This document shows positions 36,161 to 44,399 of a stretch of DNA of 51,817 nt, piece by piece (within the stretch, counting starts at the first letter, position 1; every line of letters starts with the position of its first letter). Source of the stretch: an uncultured Bacteroidia bacterium (lineage in GTDB: Bacteria; Bacteroidota; Bacteroidia; Bacteroidales; Prolixibacteraceae); the NCBI GenBank assembly GCA_903907075.1, contig CAIVMQ010000027.1, forward strand, positions 1 to 51,817, given 5' to 3'. Under the pieces are notes generated by a model that saw nothing but the letters and a program-made list of their open reading frames with translations, was not told the origin of the DNA and did no database searches. Both the position numbers and the translations under genes were made by a program.

Positions 36161-38200
36161 ATGGCACTACCACAAAAAAACGGGATTAATAAATCTTCAG
36201 CCACTTCCCCGAAATTGCCTCACTCTAGTGCGAATTCAGTAAAAAAAAGAAAAGATAGGAATCCGGTTGCCTCACAAACTTTTTTGGAAACTTCTGATGC
36301 ATGGATTGGGGCTAGGTTAAATCTTGTTTTCTACATTGCTATCTTTCTGACCGTAATAATTGGAGCGTTGCTTTTTGATGTCAAAATCAGTACCGGCGGC
36401 GATGACTCGGGTTATATTGAGATGGCAAATGATTTTCTTAGAGGGAGAGGTTTTCCAACATGGCATGGACCATTATACTCTATAATCCTAAGTTTTATCA
36501 TTTGGATCTTCGGAATTAATTTGATCTGGCTAAAGTTATTGTCATTTCTGTTTATTGTCTTACACCTCACCTTTTTCTACTACACCTTTAAGAGGATTAT
36601 AGCCCCTTCTATACTCGCTCCACTATTGCTTATCATTTCGTTGAATTCAACCATTTTGTATTTTGCAAGTCAGACCTATACTGAGGCGATGTATATGTTT
36701 CTTCAATCACTTTTAGTGTTTCTTTTTATACGGTTTTACCTTACTGAAAAGCAAGATCAAAAGGGGACTCTTAAGGAGCAATATTTACAATGGTTAATAA
36801 TTGGATTTTCCCTTTTTGCTGTCAGCCTAACCCGGGAGATAGGTATTATATCACTTTTTATTATTGTACTAATGCTGTTGCTGGATAAGAATTTCCGCTC
36901 TTCTGTAATGGTTGTTGTATCTTATTTGATTTTCTTACTCCCGTATAAAGTATATCAATATCTGGTTTGGGGTGTGGCTGCCTCCAAAACATCCAGGCCA
37001 ATGCATGAGATATTGCTTAAAAACTTTTATAAGCCTGAATCGGGTTACGAAAATTTTTCAGGTATGATTGTTCGTCTATTTGAAAATGCACGGCTCTATT
37101 TATCCAAACATTTTATGATTGGGATAGGACTTATGGATCCGGAATCGACCCAAATAAGTTGGGTCGTCACTTTTCTTATTATTGCTTTCTTATTAATCGC
37201 ACTCTATTTTGCGTTCAAGAGGAGTAAAGTGATGTTCTTTATCGCATTAAATCTAGGCTGTTCTATGGGAGCAACCTTTCTGGCTCTTCAGCAACATTGG
37301 GATCAGATGCGGATGGTAATCATTTATATCCCCTTGCTATTGTTATTAATGGCATGGAGTATTGAGCAGTTATCTAAGGTGAAAGGATTAGGCTTTCTGA
37401 TCCTAGTACTGCCTCTATTTCTGTCACTTGTTTTTTTTAAAACCCTTGGGCAGACCGTTGAGAAGATTAAAGCCAATCAAAAAGTGCTGGCAAAAAATAT
37501 TGGAGGGGATCTTTATTATGGTTTTACCCCTGACTGGCAGAATTTTCTAATGATGAGTGAATGGGTGGGTAAAAATATCCCCAGTTCTAAAGTGGTTGCT
37601 TCCCGAAAGCCTTCTATGTCGTTTATATATAGTAAAGGGAGGGATTTTTTTGGAATGTACCGTCTTGGCACTTCAGCTCCAGACCAATTTCTTGGTGATC
37701 TTAAGAAGCGAACAGGCGAATTAGTGATAATTCCAAATAAAGTGTTAAACATCCCTGCTCCTATTGATCTCCAGGAATCTCTTAGAAAAGCTAAAGTAGG
37801 CTGCGTTGTTGAAGGAACAGATATTTTCGGGGTTTATGAATTTAAAGGCATTGAAGGGAACAATCAACTGCTGCAATTAAGACAATTGAATATACAGCCA
37901 TTTTCAACCGACTCGTTGCTTAGAAGGGTTCGAGTATCGACTCTCGCATGCTATGCTATCTCGCCGGATTCTTTGGTTTCAGATCTTCATACTAACAAAA
38001 TTGATTACGTACTCGTCTCAAGTTTAAGAGGTAAGGCAAAAATGAAATCGGAAATTGTTATTAATAATATCCAACGCCATTTGTTTTTTATCGAGCAGAA
38101 ATATCCGGGAGTTTTTAAACTGGTATATCAGGTTGGTGGTAAAGAAGAGGAGCCTTCATGGCTATACGAGGTTGATTATCCTAAGTTAGGATTAAATTAG
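36161..38200 (+). CDS. Polytopic membrane glycosyltransferase (GT-C, PMT/ArnT-like)
   Basis: This 679-residue protein has about ten membrane segments between residues 55 and 425, then a soluble C-terminal domain. The Lys/Ser-rich first 45 residues are cytoplasmic. The first periplasmic loop has TGGDDSGYIEMANDF, the acidic pair used by GT-C enzymes with polyprenol-phosphate sugar donors, and GFPTWHGPLYSIIL. It probably transfers a sugar from a lipid-phosphate donor to a glycan or protein outside the cell. The divergent gene upstream encodes a polyprenol-phosphate glycosyltransferase-type enzyme that could make the donor. Confidence 0.82.
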   Translation: MALPQKNGINKSSATSPKLPHSSANSVKKRKDRNPVASQTFLETSDAWIGARLNLVFYIAIFLTVIIGALLFDVKISTGGDDSGYIEMANDFLRGRGFPTWHGPLYSIILSFIIWIFGINLIWLKLLSFLFIVLHLTFFYYTFKRIIAPSILAPLLLIISLNSTILYFASQTYTEAMYMFLQSLLVFLFIRFYLTEKQDQKGTLKEQYLQWLIIGFSLFAVSLTREIGIISLFIIVLMLLLDKNFRSSVMVVVSYLIFLLPYKVYQYLVWGVAASKTSRPMHEILLKNFYKPESGYENFSGMIVRLFENARLYLSKHFMIGIGLMDPESTQISWVVTFLIIAFLLIALYFAFKRSKVMFFIALNLGCSMGATFLALQQHWDQMRMVIIYIPLLLLLMAWSIEQLSKVKGLGFLILVLPLFLSLVFFKTLGQTVEKIKANQKVLAKNIGGDLYYGFTPDWQNFLMMSEWVGKNIPSSKVVASRKPSMSFIYSKGRDFFGMYRLGTSAPDQFLGDLKKRTGELVIIPNKVLNIPAPIDLQESLRKAKVGCVVEGTDIFGVYEFKGIEGNNQLLQLRQLNIQPFSTDSLLRRVRVSTLACYAISPDSLVSDLHTNKIDYVLVSSLRGKAKMKSEIVINNIQRHLFFIEQKYPGVFKLVYQVGGKEEEPSWLYEVDYPKLGLN

Positions 38201-38351
38201 ACTATTAGCGGTTTGTATAGTGCCAATAGAGGTGTTTAATTTCAACTCTTAGAGCTTTAAAGTGCTTGCTTAAGTCACCTCTAGAAAGAATAAGAATTGC
38301 CATTTTTTTTAAACCGGCTATTATTTTGGCCAAGAAGAACCGTGAAACGAT

Positions 38352-38414
38352 ATGATAAGGATCATTCCTTTATTTTTTATCTTTGCTGCGCTAAAAAGTA
38401 ATGCTCAATATTAG
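38352..38414 (+). other. Detached signal peptide of the DUF4271 protein (frameshift)
   Basis: ATG at 38352 begins a 20-codon frame encoding a signal-peptide-like segment (MIRIIPLFFIFAALKSNAQ, ending in a cleavage-like NAQ). It stops at TAG 38412-38414. The DUF4271 body is in another frame, open from 38402. One added T in ATATTAG would fuse them, giving ...NAQYLVAVLAQKKISYDF. Confidence 0.55.
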
Positions 38415-38419
38415 TCGCT

Positions 38420-39442
38420 GTGTTGGCCCAAAAGAAAATTTCATATGACTTTGCCTCTGCTGTTCCGTCTCATCGTGGTCAGCATTCTCAGCATGACCGC
38501 AGTTCAGTCCCTATAAAGCCTAAGGATAAGCATTTACAGCAGGTAACGGCAAAGGCTAGTCTATCGAAGAGCAAGGTAAAAAAAGAGATTGTAAAGAAAA
38601 AATCCTATAGTGAAGAATCGACTGTAAGCGATGGCCTACTTAATATTTATACAGGGAATCCGGGCTTTGACTATAGTCCGGGTTTTAAAGATAATTTTGG
38701 TAATGTATACCCAGTCCCCGATTCTATCTTTTTAAAGCAGCAATTTACTGTTGCGGTAAAAGAGGTCAAACCATATGGATTTATTGGGAAGGAGCGGATT
38801 GTTTCGAATAATGAAGAGTGGGGATTAGCGTTAATTCTTATCTTGTGGATTATATTTGCCTCTGTACGGGTAAGCTTTCCAAAATATCTGGGACAGATCT
38901 TTGTTAGTCTGATTAATTTTAATGCGGCATCACGCCTCTTCCGTCAGACCGGTTACCGAACCATTTATGGAGCTGTTCGCTTAGACACTATTTTTCACCT
39001 TATTCTTCCCTTATCGGTATTTCAAATAGCCCAGTATTATAAGGTTGGAATCTCCGGATATCCAACAATTCTACTTTTTATTGGATTATTAATAATCCTG
39101 AATGGCTATCTATTTATCAAATTCTTTATCTATCGAATCGTGGGCTCCATTACGATGCTTAAGGAGCAAACAGAGGAGTTGATATTTAATAATAGGCTAT
39201 ATTTCAGGGCATTAGGATTCATTCTGATGCCTATGGTTACTGTTCATGCAATTCTGGAGCAGACTAACTTTATTACCGTATGGATAATGGCTATACTGAT
39301 TGTTATAATGTATATCGCGGCAGTTTTTCGAAGTTTTTATTTGGGTTATTATAAAGACATTTCAATTTTCTATTTGATTTTATACCTTTGTACCATTGAA
39401 ATTCTACCATTGCTTTTGATTTTCAAGCTCATCATCGTTTAA
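38420..39442 (+). CDS. DUF4271 domain-containing membrane protein
   Basis: This Bacteroidota-specific membrane protein of unknown function has 340 residues in the intact frame, from GTG 38420. Residues 1-125 are a polar Lys/Ser-rich region ending in GNVYPVPDSIFLKQQF. Five or six membrane segments follow (about 128-340), with the internal motif NFNAASRLFRQTGYRTIYG. The family usually carries a signal peptide, and such a peptide lies upstream in another frame (38352-38414), so the true N-terminus may be longer and frameshifted. Its neighbours hemD and rnpA are the usual Bacteroidota companions. Confidence 0.82.
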   Translation: MLAQKKISYDFASAVPSHRGQHSQHDRSSVPIKPKDKHLQQVTAKASLSKSKVKKEIVKKKSYSEESTVSDGLLNIYTGNPGFDYSPGFKDNFGNVYPVPDSIFLKQQFTVAVKEVKPYGFIGKERIVSNNEEWGLALILILWIIFASVRVSFPKYLGQIFVSLINFNAASRLFRQTGYRTIYGAVRLDTIFHLILPLSVFQIAQYYKVGISGYPTILLFIGLLIILNGYLFIKFFIYRIVGSITMLKEQTEELIFNNRLYFRALGFILMPMVTVHAILEQTNFITVWIMAILIVIMYIAAVFRSFYLGYYKDISIFYLILYLCTIEILPLLLIFKLIIV

Positions 39443-39484
39443 TAGAGGGGTTTTGAAAAGTACCAATTTTTAAAAGTAAATACG

Positions 39485-40237
39485 TTGAGAATTAGAAAAA
39501 TATTAGTTTCGCAACCCGAGCCATCTCCGGGAAATTCACCTTATAATGATTTGGCAGTAAAGCATAATCTAAAAATTGATTTTCGTCAATTCATTCAGGT
39601 TGAGGGTGTTCCGGCAAAGGATTTTCGTAAAGACCGAATTCAAATCCTGGATCATTCTGCTGTTGTATTTACCAGTAGAACGGCAATAGATCACTTTTTT
39701 AGAATCGCTCAGGAGTCGCGTTTAACGATTCCTGATACGATGAAATATTTCTGTATTTCAGAATCTGTAGCTTTTTATTTGCAAAAATATATTGTCTATC
39801 GTAAGCGGAAAATCTTCTATGCGAATGGAAAATTTGCTGATCTTGTCGATGTTTTGATGAAACATAAAGAGGATAAATTTCTTATTCCCCTCTCGGATGT
39901 ACATAAAGAGGAGATTCCAATATTACTTGAAAAATCTAAATTGGATGTTACAGAAGCCATTATGTACCGAACTGTTAGCAGTAATTTATCCGATTTAAAG
40001 GATGTAAATTACGATATGCTGGTCTTCTTTAGTCCTAGTGGAATAAAATCCTTAAGGGAGAACTTTCCTGACTTCGTCCAAAATGATACTAAAATAGCCA
40101 CTTTTGGCCCCGTAACTGCTCAGGCAGTGCGTGATGCAGGGCTTAGATTGGATGTGGAGGCTCCAATTCCGGAGGCCCCTTCAATGCCTGCTGCCTTGGA
40201 GAGGTTTATCTCGGAATACAATAAAAATAATAAATAA
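39485..40237 (+). CDS. hemD: Uroporphyrinogen-III synthase
   Basis: This enzyme cyclises hydroxymethylbilane to uroporphyrinogen III in heme synthesis. It has 250 residues. The sequence is poorly conserved in the family, but the landmarks fit: ILVSQPEPSPGNSPYNDLA at the start, VVFTSRTAIDHFF, a central crossover, and VFFSPSGIKSLRENF with TFGPVTAQAVRDAGL at the end. The start codon is TTG at 39485. It lies between DUF4271 and rnpA, the usual Bacteroidota order. Heme supply matters here, because the cytochrome region in the same window needs several hemes. Confidence 0.85.
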   Translation: MRIRKILVSQPEPSPGNSPYNDLAVKHNLKIDFRQFIQVEGVPAKDFRKDRIQILDHSAVVFTSRTAIDHFFRIAQESRLTIPDTMKYFCISESVAFYLQKYIVYRKRKIFYANGKFADLVDVLMKHKEDKFLIPLSDVHKEEIPILLEKSKLDVTEAIMYRTVSSNLSDLKDVNYDMLVFFSPSGIKSLRENFPDFVQNDTKIATFGPVTAQAVRDAGLRLDVEAPIPEAPSMPAALERFISEYNKNNK

Positions 40238-40258
40238 AAGTTTTTGAGCTTTTTATCT

Positions 40259-40286
40259 AAAGGGGAGAGTCATTTTCCCCTTTTTT
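40259..40286 (+). terminator. Hairpin between hemD and rnpA
   Basis: AAAGGGGA (40259-40266) pairs with TCCCCTTT (40276-40283) across a 9-nt loop and runs into a T tract. It lies 13 bp before the rnpA start, so it may end hemD transcription or lie within the rnpA leader. Confidence 0.7.
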
Positions 40287-40298
40287 GGTTATAAAAGT

Positions 40299-40703
40299 AT
40301 GGTAAGCTATACGTTTCAAAAGGATGAGAAATTATGCAGTCAGAAAGTTATCGGCGAGATCTTTCTGAGTGGCACCTCTTTCTTGTGCTATCCTTTTAAG
40401 GTAGTATGGAAATTTGAATCGTTACCATCGGTCTTTCCTATACAAGTGATGTTTAGTGTTCCCAAAAGATTATTTAAACGAGCACACGACCGGAACTTGC
40501 TTAAACGACGAATGCGGGAGGTGTATCGGGTAAAAAAAGATCAGCTTTATCATCTAGCAGCAGTCAATAGGAAGCAAATTGCCCTCATACTCGTTTATAT
40601 CGCGAAGGAGGAGTTGGAATTTATTCAACTTGACGAGGCAATGGATAAAGTTATTCGCCGGTTTCAGAAAAATCCGGAACTTCAAAATAAAAATGAGACA
40701 TAA
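40299..40703 (+). CDS. rnpA: Ribonuclease P protein component
   Basis: This small basic protein binds RNase P RNA and helps mature the 5' end of tRNAs. It has 134 residues, normal length. The RNR motif is clear in KRAHDRNLLKRRMREVYR (residues about 56-73), preceded by the MFSVPKRLFKRA strand. The start ATG is at 40299. The stop codon sits in the loop of a long hairpin. The usual yidD gene does not follow; genes for aromatic amino acids are next, on the other strand. Confidence 0.95.
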   Translation: MVSYTFQKDEKLCSQKVIGEIFLSGTSFLCYPFKVVWKFESLPSVFPIQVMFSVPKRLFKRAHDRNLLKRRMREVYRVKKDQLYHLAAVNRKQIALILVYIAKEELEFIQLDEAMDKVIRRFQKNPELQNKNET

Positions 40704-40722
40704 TGGTCTCATTTTTATTTTG
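40683..40722. terminator. 17-bp perfect hairpin, bidirectional terminator
   Basis: CAAAATAAAAATGAGAC (40683-40699) and its exact complement (40706-40722) flank the loop ATAATG. A-rich and T-rich arms make it work in both directions. It overlaps the end of rnpA, whose stop codon is in the loop region, and it lies between convergent rnpA and DAHP synthase. Confidence 0.88.
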
Positions 40723-40775
40723 AAAGCTATTTGATTTGGCCTTCCTACGAACTTTCTTGATGTTCGTATAAACGG

Positions 40776-41870
40776 CTATAAATCCTTATCCATGATTTCG
40801 GTCTGCTGGCGAACCGAATCTTCATGAATAAGCTGAAAGATTAACTTAATTAAAGTCTCGTCAAGATTCAGTTTGTGGGCTGTTTGAATACGGTCTTCCA
40901 GAATCTGAGTCCAACGGTTAATTTGAAGAGCTGTAACTTTATTTTCTTTCTTGTAATTTCCAATCTGCTTAACAATCTCCATTCTTGAGGCTAGAATCTC
41001 CATAATCTCATGATCTATCCCATCAATTCTGGAACGCAGCGCATCCAATTTATTTTCAAACTGTGGATTGTCGGAACTCTGATATCGAATAACCAACTTA
41101 TCAAGAATTTTACTCAATTCAGCAGGTGTAACTTGTTGATCCTTATCACTAAGGGCACATGAAGGGTCGATATGTGATTCGAGCATCAAGCCATCCAGAC
41201 CAAGATCAAAAGCTTTTTGTGAGACCTCGAATAGAAATTCACGTTTCCCGGAAATATGGCTTGGATCACAGATGATAGGAAGGTTTGGCATAAGCTGTCT
41301 TAATTCAATGACCGTCTTCCAGTTTGGATAATTGCGGTATTTTGAATCTCCGAAAGGGGTAAAACCACGATGAATCGCGACAAGATTCTTCAATCCGGCA
41401 TGGCTTAGTCGTTCTATGGCCCCCATCCATAATTGGACATCTGGGTTAACAGGATTTTTAACCATTACAATCTGATCGGTCCCTTTAAGGACATCGGCAA
41501 TTTCCTGAACTACGAAAGGTGATGCTGTTGATCGTGCTCCAATCCATAAAATATCGACACCTGCTTTAAGGCACTCCTCCACATGTTGGGCATTTGCTAC
41601 TTCTGTTCCGGTAAGTAATCCGGTCTCCTCTTTTGCTTGCTGCAACCATTTTAAAGCAACGGGGCCCATCCCTTCAAAAGAACCTGGACGTGTTCTAGGT
41701 TTCCATATCCCTCCGCGAAATACCATAACTCGTTTGTCTTTGGCTAGTTCGCGGGCAGTTGCCATTGTTTGTTCTTCTGACTCAAGACTGCATGGGCCAC
41801 TGATTAATAGTGGGTTGTCGATGCCTGGTAGCCAGTGATTTATCGGTCGGATGTCTAATATTGATCCCAT
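40776..41870 (-). CDS. Bifunctional DAHP synthase / chorismate mutase
   Basis: This enzyme makes DAHP, the first intermediate of the shikimate pathway, and also converts chorismate to prephenate. It has 364 residues. Residues 1-260 form the AroF-I-beta (KDO8P-like) synthase, with PLLISGPCSLESEEQT, GGIWKPRTRPGSFEG, NPDVQLWMGAIERL and ICDPSHISGKREF. Residues about 272-364 are a type II chorismate mutase (LDALRSRIDGIDHEIMEILASRMEIV). It starts 2 bp after the tyrA stop, so they form an operon. The leader upstream of tyrA suggests control by aromatic amino acid supply. Confidence 0.93.
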   Translation of the reverse strand: MGSILDIRPINHWLPGIDNPLLISGPCSLESEEQTMATARELAKDKRVMVFRGGIWKPRTRPGSFEGMGPVALKWLQQAKEETGLLTGTEVANAQHVEECLKAGVDILWIGARSTASPFVVQEIADVLKGTDQIVMVKNPVNPDVQLWMGAIERLSHAGLKNLVAIHRGFTPFGDSKYRNYPNWKTVIELRQLMPNLPIICDPSHISGKREFLFEVSQKAFDLGLDGLMLESHIDPSCALSDKDQQVTPAELSKILDKLVIRYQSSDNPQFENKLDALRSRIDGIDHEIMEILASRMEIVKQIGNYKKENKVTALQINRWTQILEDRIQTAHKLNLDETLIKLIFQLIHEDSVRQQTEIMDKDL

Positions 41871-41872
41871 AT

Positions 41873-42769
41873 TTACTTGGTATATAATTTAATAATTGTT
41901 TCTTCGTTCTTAGTTAAAGAGGAATTTTCGCCTACTAATACTCCCCGGATTTTATTTGCATTTACAATCAATGACGTGAGCCCTTCGTGATCATTATTCT
42001 TGAGTGACCGTTTAAATTCTTCAAGGTGATGGATATAAACTTCAAGCGCCTCATAGATATAGTCGCGGTTTTGCCAGAATATGGGAGCCCACATTTGTGG
42101 CGAACTCTTTGCAAGACGAACAGTTGATTGAAATCCTCCCGATGCAAGATCGAAAATAATATTCCGGTCTTCGATGGCTAATACTGCATTGGCTAATGCA
42201 AATGAGGTAGCATGAGGAAGATGGGAGATAAATGCCGTGGTATGATCTTGCTCATCACTCGACATGTATGCAATAGGCATTCCAAGTGACTGAAACATTT
42301 TTTCGGCTAAAGCAAGGTGCTGAGGTCTGCAAATACCATGATCGCAAACAATACAGATCTTGTGCTCAAAAAGGTGCTCAATTGCAGCGGAAGGACCACT
42401 ATTTTCAGTCCCAGACATTGGATGCGAAGCAATAAAATTTCCTCGTAGCGGATGATTCTTTACCGATTCTGTGATCTCCCGCTTGGTTGATCCAACATCA
42501 ATCACCGTTGTTGAGGCAGAGATAAGATCCAATATCGTTGGCAATAAAACAACAATCTTGTCGACAGGAATGGCAACAAGAACAATATCAGCCTCTTTAA
42601 CAGCTGACTCCAGTGTCTCAATGCGGTCGACAATTCCCATCTCAAGTGCCATCTTGGCATTTAAGGGGTGACTATCAACGCCAATGATCTCAGTGGCAAA
42701 TTTGGTCCTACGCAAATCCTTTGCCATAGAACCACCAATGAGGCCAAGTCCAATAACTGCAAGTTTCAT
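41873..42769 (-). CDS. tyrA: Prephenate dehydrogenase
   Basis: This enzyme oxidatively decarboxylates prephenate to 4-hydroxyphenylpyruvate for tyrosine. It has 298 residues. The Rossmann start is KLAVIGLGLIGGSMAKDLRR; substrate-site motifs are ASHPMSGTENSGP and TAFISHLPHATSFALA. There is no ACT domain for feedback control. It is the first gene of a two-gene operon with DAHP synthase/chorismate mutase. The 200 bases upstream carry a promoter, a leader peptide rich in aromatic codons and a terminator. Confidence 0.95.
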   Translation of the reverse strand: MKLAVIGLGLIGGSMAKDLRRTKFATEIIGVDSHPLNAKMALEMGIVDRIETLESAVKEADIVLVAIPVDKIVVLLPTILDLISASTTVIDVGSTKREITESVKNHPLRGNFIASHPMSGTENSGPSAAIEHLFEHKICIVCDHGICRPQHLALAEKMFQSLGMPIAYMSSDEQDHTTAFISHLPHATSFALANAVLAIEDRNIIFDLASGGFQSTVRLAKSSPQMWAPIFWQNRDYIYEALEVYIHHLEEFKRSLKNNDHEGLTSLIVNANKIRGVLVGENSSLTKNEETIIKLYTK

Positions 42770-42790
42770 TTAGTCGTCATTTAAATATAA

Positions 42791-42824
42791 AAAAAGAGGT
42801 CTCCAATTTCGGAGACCTCTTTTT
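42791..42824 (-). terminator. Leader terminator upstream of tyrA
   Basis: On the minus strand AAAAAGAGGTCTCC pairs perfectly (14 bp) with GGAGACCTCTTTTT across a 6-nt loop and continues into T-rich DNA. It lies 29 bp after the stop of the leader peptide and 21 bp before the tyrA ATG, so it would end transcription ahead of the operon unless bypassed. Confidence 0.9.
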
Positions 42825-42852
42825 GATTTAATATTGTTTGTTTGACAATACC

Positions 42853-42918
42853 TTACCGATCAGTCCCCATGCGAAGGCCGAGATAACCAAACCAAAAGTA
42901 AGTAGTATTGCTATTCAT
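42853..42918 (-). CDS. Aromatic-codon leader peptide of the tyrA operon
   Basis: ATG at 42918 opens a 21-codon frame that stops at 42853. Codons 7-12 read TAC TTT TGG TTT GGT TAT, that is Tyr-Phe-Trp-Phe-Gly-Tyr (42883-42900). All three aromatic amino acids appear in six codons directly ahead of genes for making them. A -7 box lies 24 bp upstream of the ATG and a strong terminator lies downstream. A ribosome stalling at these codons when charged aromatic tRNAs are scarce would leave codons 17-19 free to pair with the terminator arm. The other reading frame across this stretch gives a hydrophobic peptide only if one base is added, so I prefer this frame. Confidence 0.75.
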   Translation of the reverse strand: MNSNTTYFWFGYLGLRMGTDR

Positions 42919-43234
42919 GAGTCATCTTTATTAATATGGGGCAAATTTAAATAAAATAGTAATATCAAACCGATGTTGGTAGAAAAATGTTCAGGTGAAA
43001 CTTAATTTGAACTTGAACCCTTCCTATTTGGTGTTAAATTGAGGGTGCCTGGAATTTTAATATGGGCTGTAAATTACTGATATTCAATGAATAAATTTTT
43101 AGCCTAAAGATAATTAAGTGTTAGCCAAATAATGGATTGAAGGTTGTTATCTAGCTTAAATAGTTAAGTTGGATGCGATATTTGTAATAGATAAGGTGTT
43201 AATGCGTCGAATTGTAGCGCCGATTGCCACATTA

Positions 43235-44179
43235 TTAGCTTCTATATCTGGAATCGTCCTCACTGATAAGCGAGAGATACGACTCATATCTGGTTGCGGG
43301 GATATCGCCCTTTTCGGCAGCTAATTTTACTGCGCAACCAGGTTCATGAGTGTGGGTGCAATTAAAAAAGCGACATTGATCTAAAAGGCCAAACATCTCA
43401 GGAAAATAATGGGCAATCTCCGCTTTTCCCATATCAATTACTCCAAATCCTCTGATGCCCGGAGTATCAATAATCATCGCACCATCGGATGTTTCAAACA
43501 TCTCTGCAAATGTAGTGGTGTGTTTTCCTTGCTGATGGTGTTCAGAGATTATCCCGGTTTTGAGTTTCAGATCAGGATCAAAGCGATTTAGAATCGAAGA
43601 TTTTCCTACTCCTGAGAGTCCTGAGAAGAGACTGATCTTACCATGTAGCTCAGCATGCAGAAGATCAATATTGATATTTTTTTCAGCTGAGACTGTAAAA
43701 CATTTGTATCCGATAGATTGGTAAGTCTCTAAATACTCCTCGAGTTTTTCACAATCCTTTTCGGTGTAGAGATCAATTTTATTGAAAACCAGTGTAGCAG
43801 GAATTCGATAGGCCATAGCAGATATCAGATAACGATCAATAAATCCCGGCAAGGTAACCGGATAATTTACTGTAACAATGATAAATGCCTGGTCGATATT
43901 AGCCGCGATAATCTGGCTTTCCCGTGAAAGATTCGAAGCCTTTCTGATAATATAATTTTTCCGTGGCTCTACGGCAGATATGATTCCTGTAACTCCTTCC
44001 TTGGTCGTTTCATCGTACTGCAATTCATATTCGACACGATCGCCTACCGCAATAGGATTGGTGGTGCGAACATCTTTCATCCGCAGCTTGCCCTTAATAC
44101 GGCAATCGATAAAATCCCCGGAATCTGATTTTACAGAATACCAGCTGCCTGTTGAACGTGTGACTAATCCTTTTCCCAA
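43235..44179 (-). CDS. rsgA: Ribosome small-subunit biogenesis GTPase
   Basis: This circularly permuted GTPase helps the late maturation of the 30S subunit. It has 314 residues. An OB-fold N-terminus is followed by the permuted G domain: NKID (133-136) comes before the P-loop GLSGVGKSS (187-195) and DTPG (238-241). The C-terminal zinc motif has Cys269, Cys274, His276 and Cys282 (DQCRFFNCTHTHEPGC). The start codon is TTG at 44179; no better ATG lies nearby. It lies between the aromatic operon and the S41 protease and is divergent from the latter. Confidence 0.95.
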   Translation of the reverse strand: MGKGLVTRSTGSWYSVKSDSGDFIDCRIKGKLRMKDVRTTNPIAVGDRVEYELQYDETTKEGVTGIISAVEPRKNYIIRKASNLSRESQIIAANIDQAFIIVTVNYPVTLPGFIDRYLISAMAYRIPATLVFNKIDLYTEKDCEKLEEYLETYQSIGYKCFTVSAEKNINIDLLHAELHGKISLFSGLSGVGKSSILNRFDPDLKLKTGIISEHHQQGKHTTTFAEMFETSDGAMIIDTPGIRGFGVIDMGKAEIAHYFPEMFGLLDQCRFFNCTHTHEPGCAVKLAAEKGDIPATRYESYLSLISEDDSRYRS

Positions 44180-44399
44180 TTTTTATTTTTTATCAGGGAT
44201 AAAAATACGTTAAACTTTTAAACCCTCACTATTGTTGCATAGATGGTTGGTTTAATTGTATCCTATTTTCTTTAAAGGGGTTAAATCTTGGATTAAGAGA
44301 TCTTCATAATCCAAGAAATTTAGAGGGAACAGATTAACCTTTGAATGATTACTTTTGTAATCTTGCGAATTAGAATAATTTTAATTGAGAATGTAGTCT

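Larger units (their letters stand above)
42770..42969 (-). promoter_or_regulatory. Candidate transcription attenuator of the tyrA-DAHP synthase operon
   Basis: Order on the minus strand: -33-like TTTG (42966-42969), 16-bp spacer, -7 box TAAATTTG (42942-42949), leader ATG (42918), aromatic codons (42883-42900), possible antiterminator strand GGGGACU (42862-42868), terminator (42791-42824), tyrA. GGGGACU can pair with GGUCUCC of the terminator 5' arm (42811-42817) in seven pairs, two of them G-U. The -33/-7 spacing is shorter than the usual 19-21. Confidence 0.65.

Noticed and set aside
42828..42925. A 32-residue hydrophobic membrane peptide upstream of tyrA (IAILLTFGLVISAFAWGLIG)
   Set aside because: It needs one added base after ATG 42925 to be read, whereas the overlapping aromatic leader frame from ATG 42918 is intact and explains its place before tyrA.
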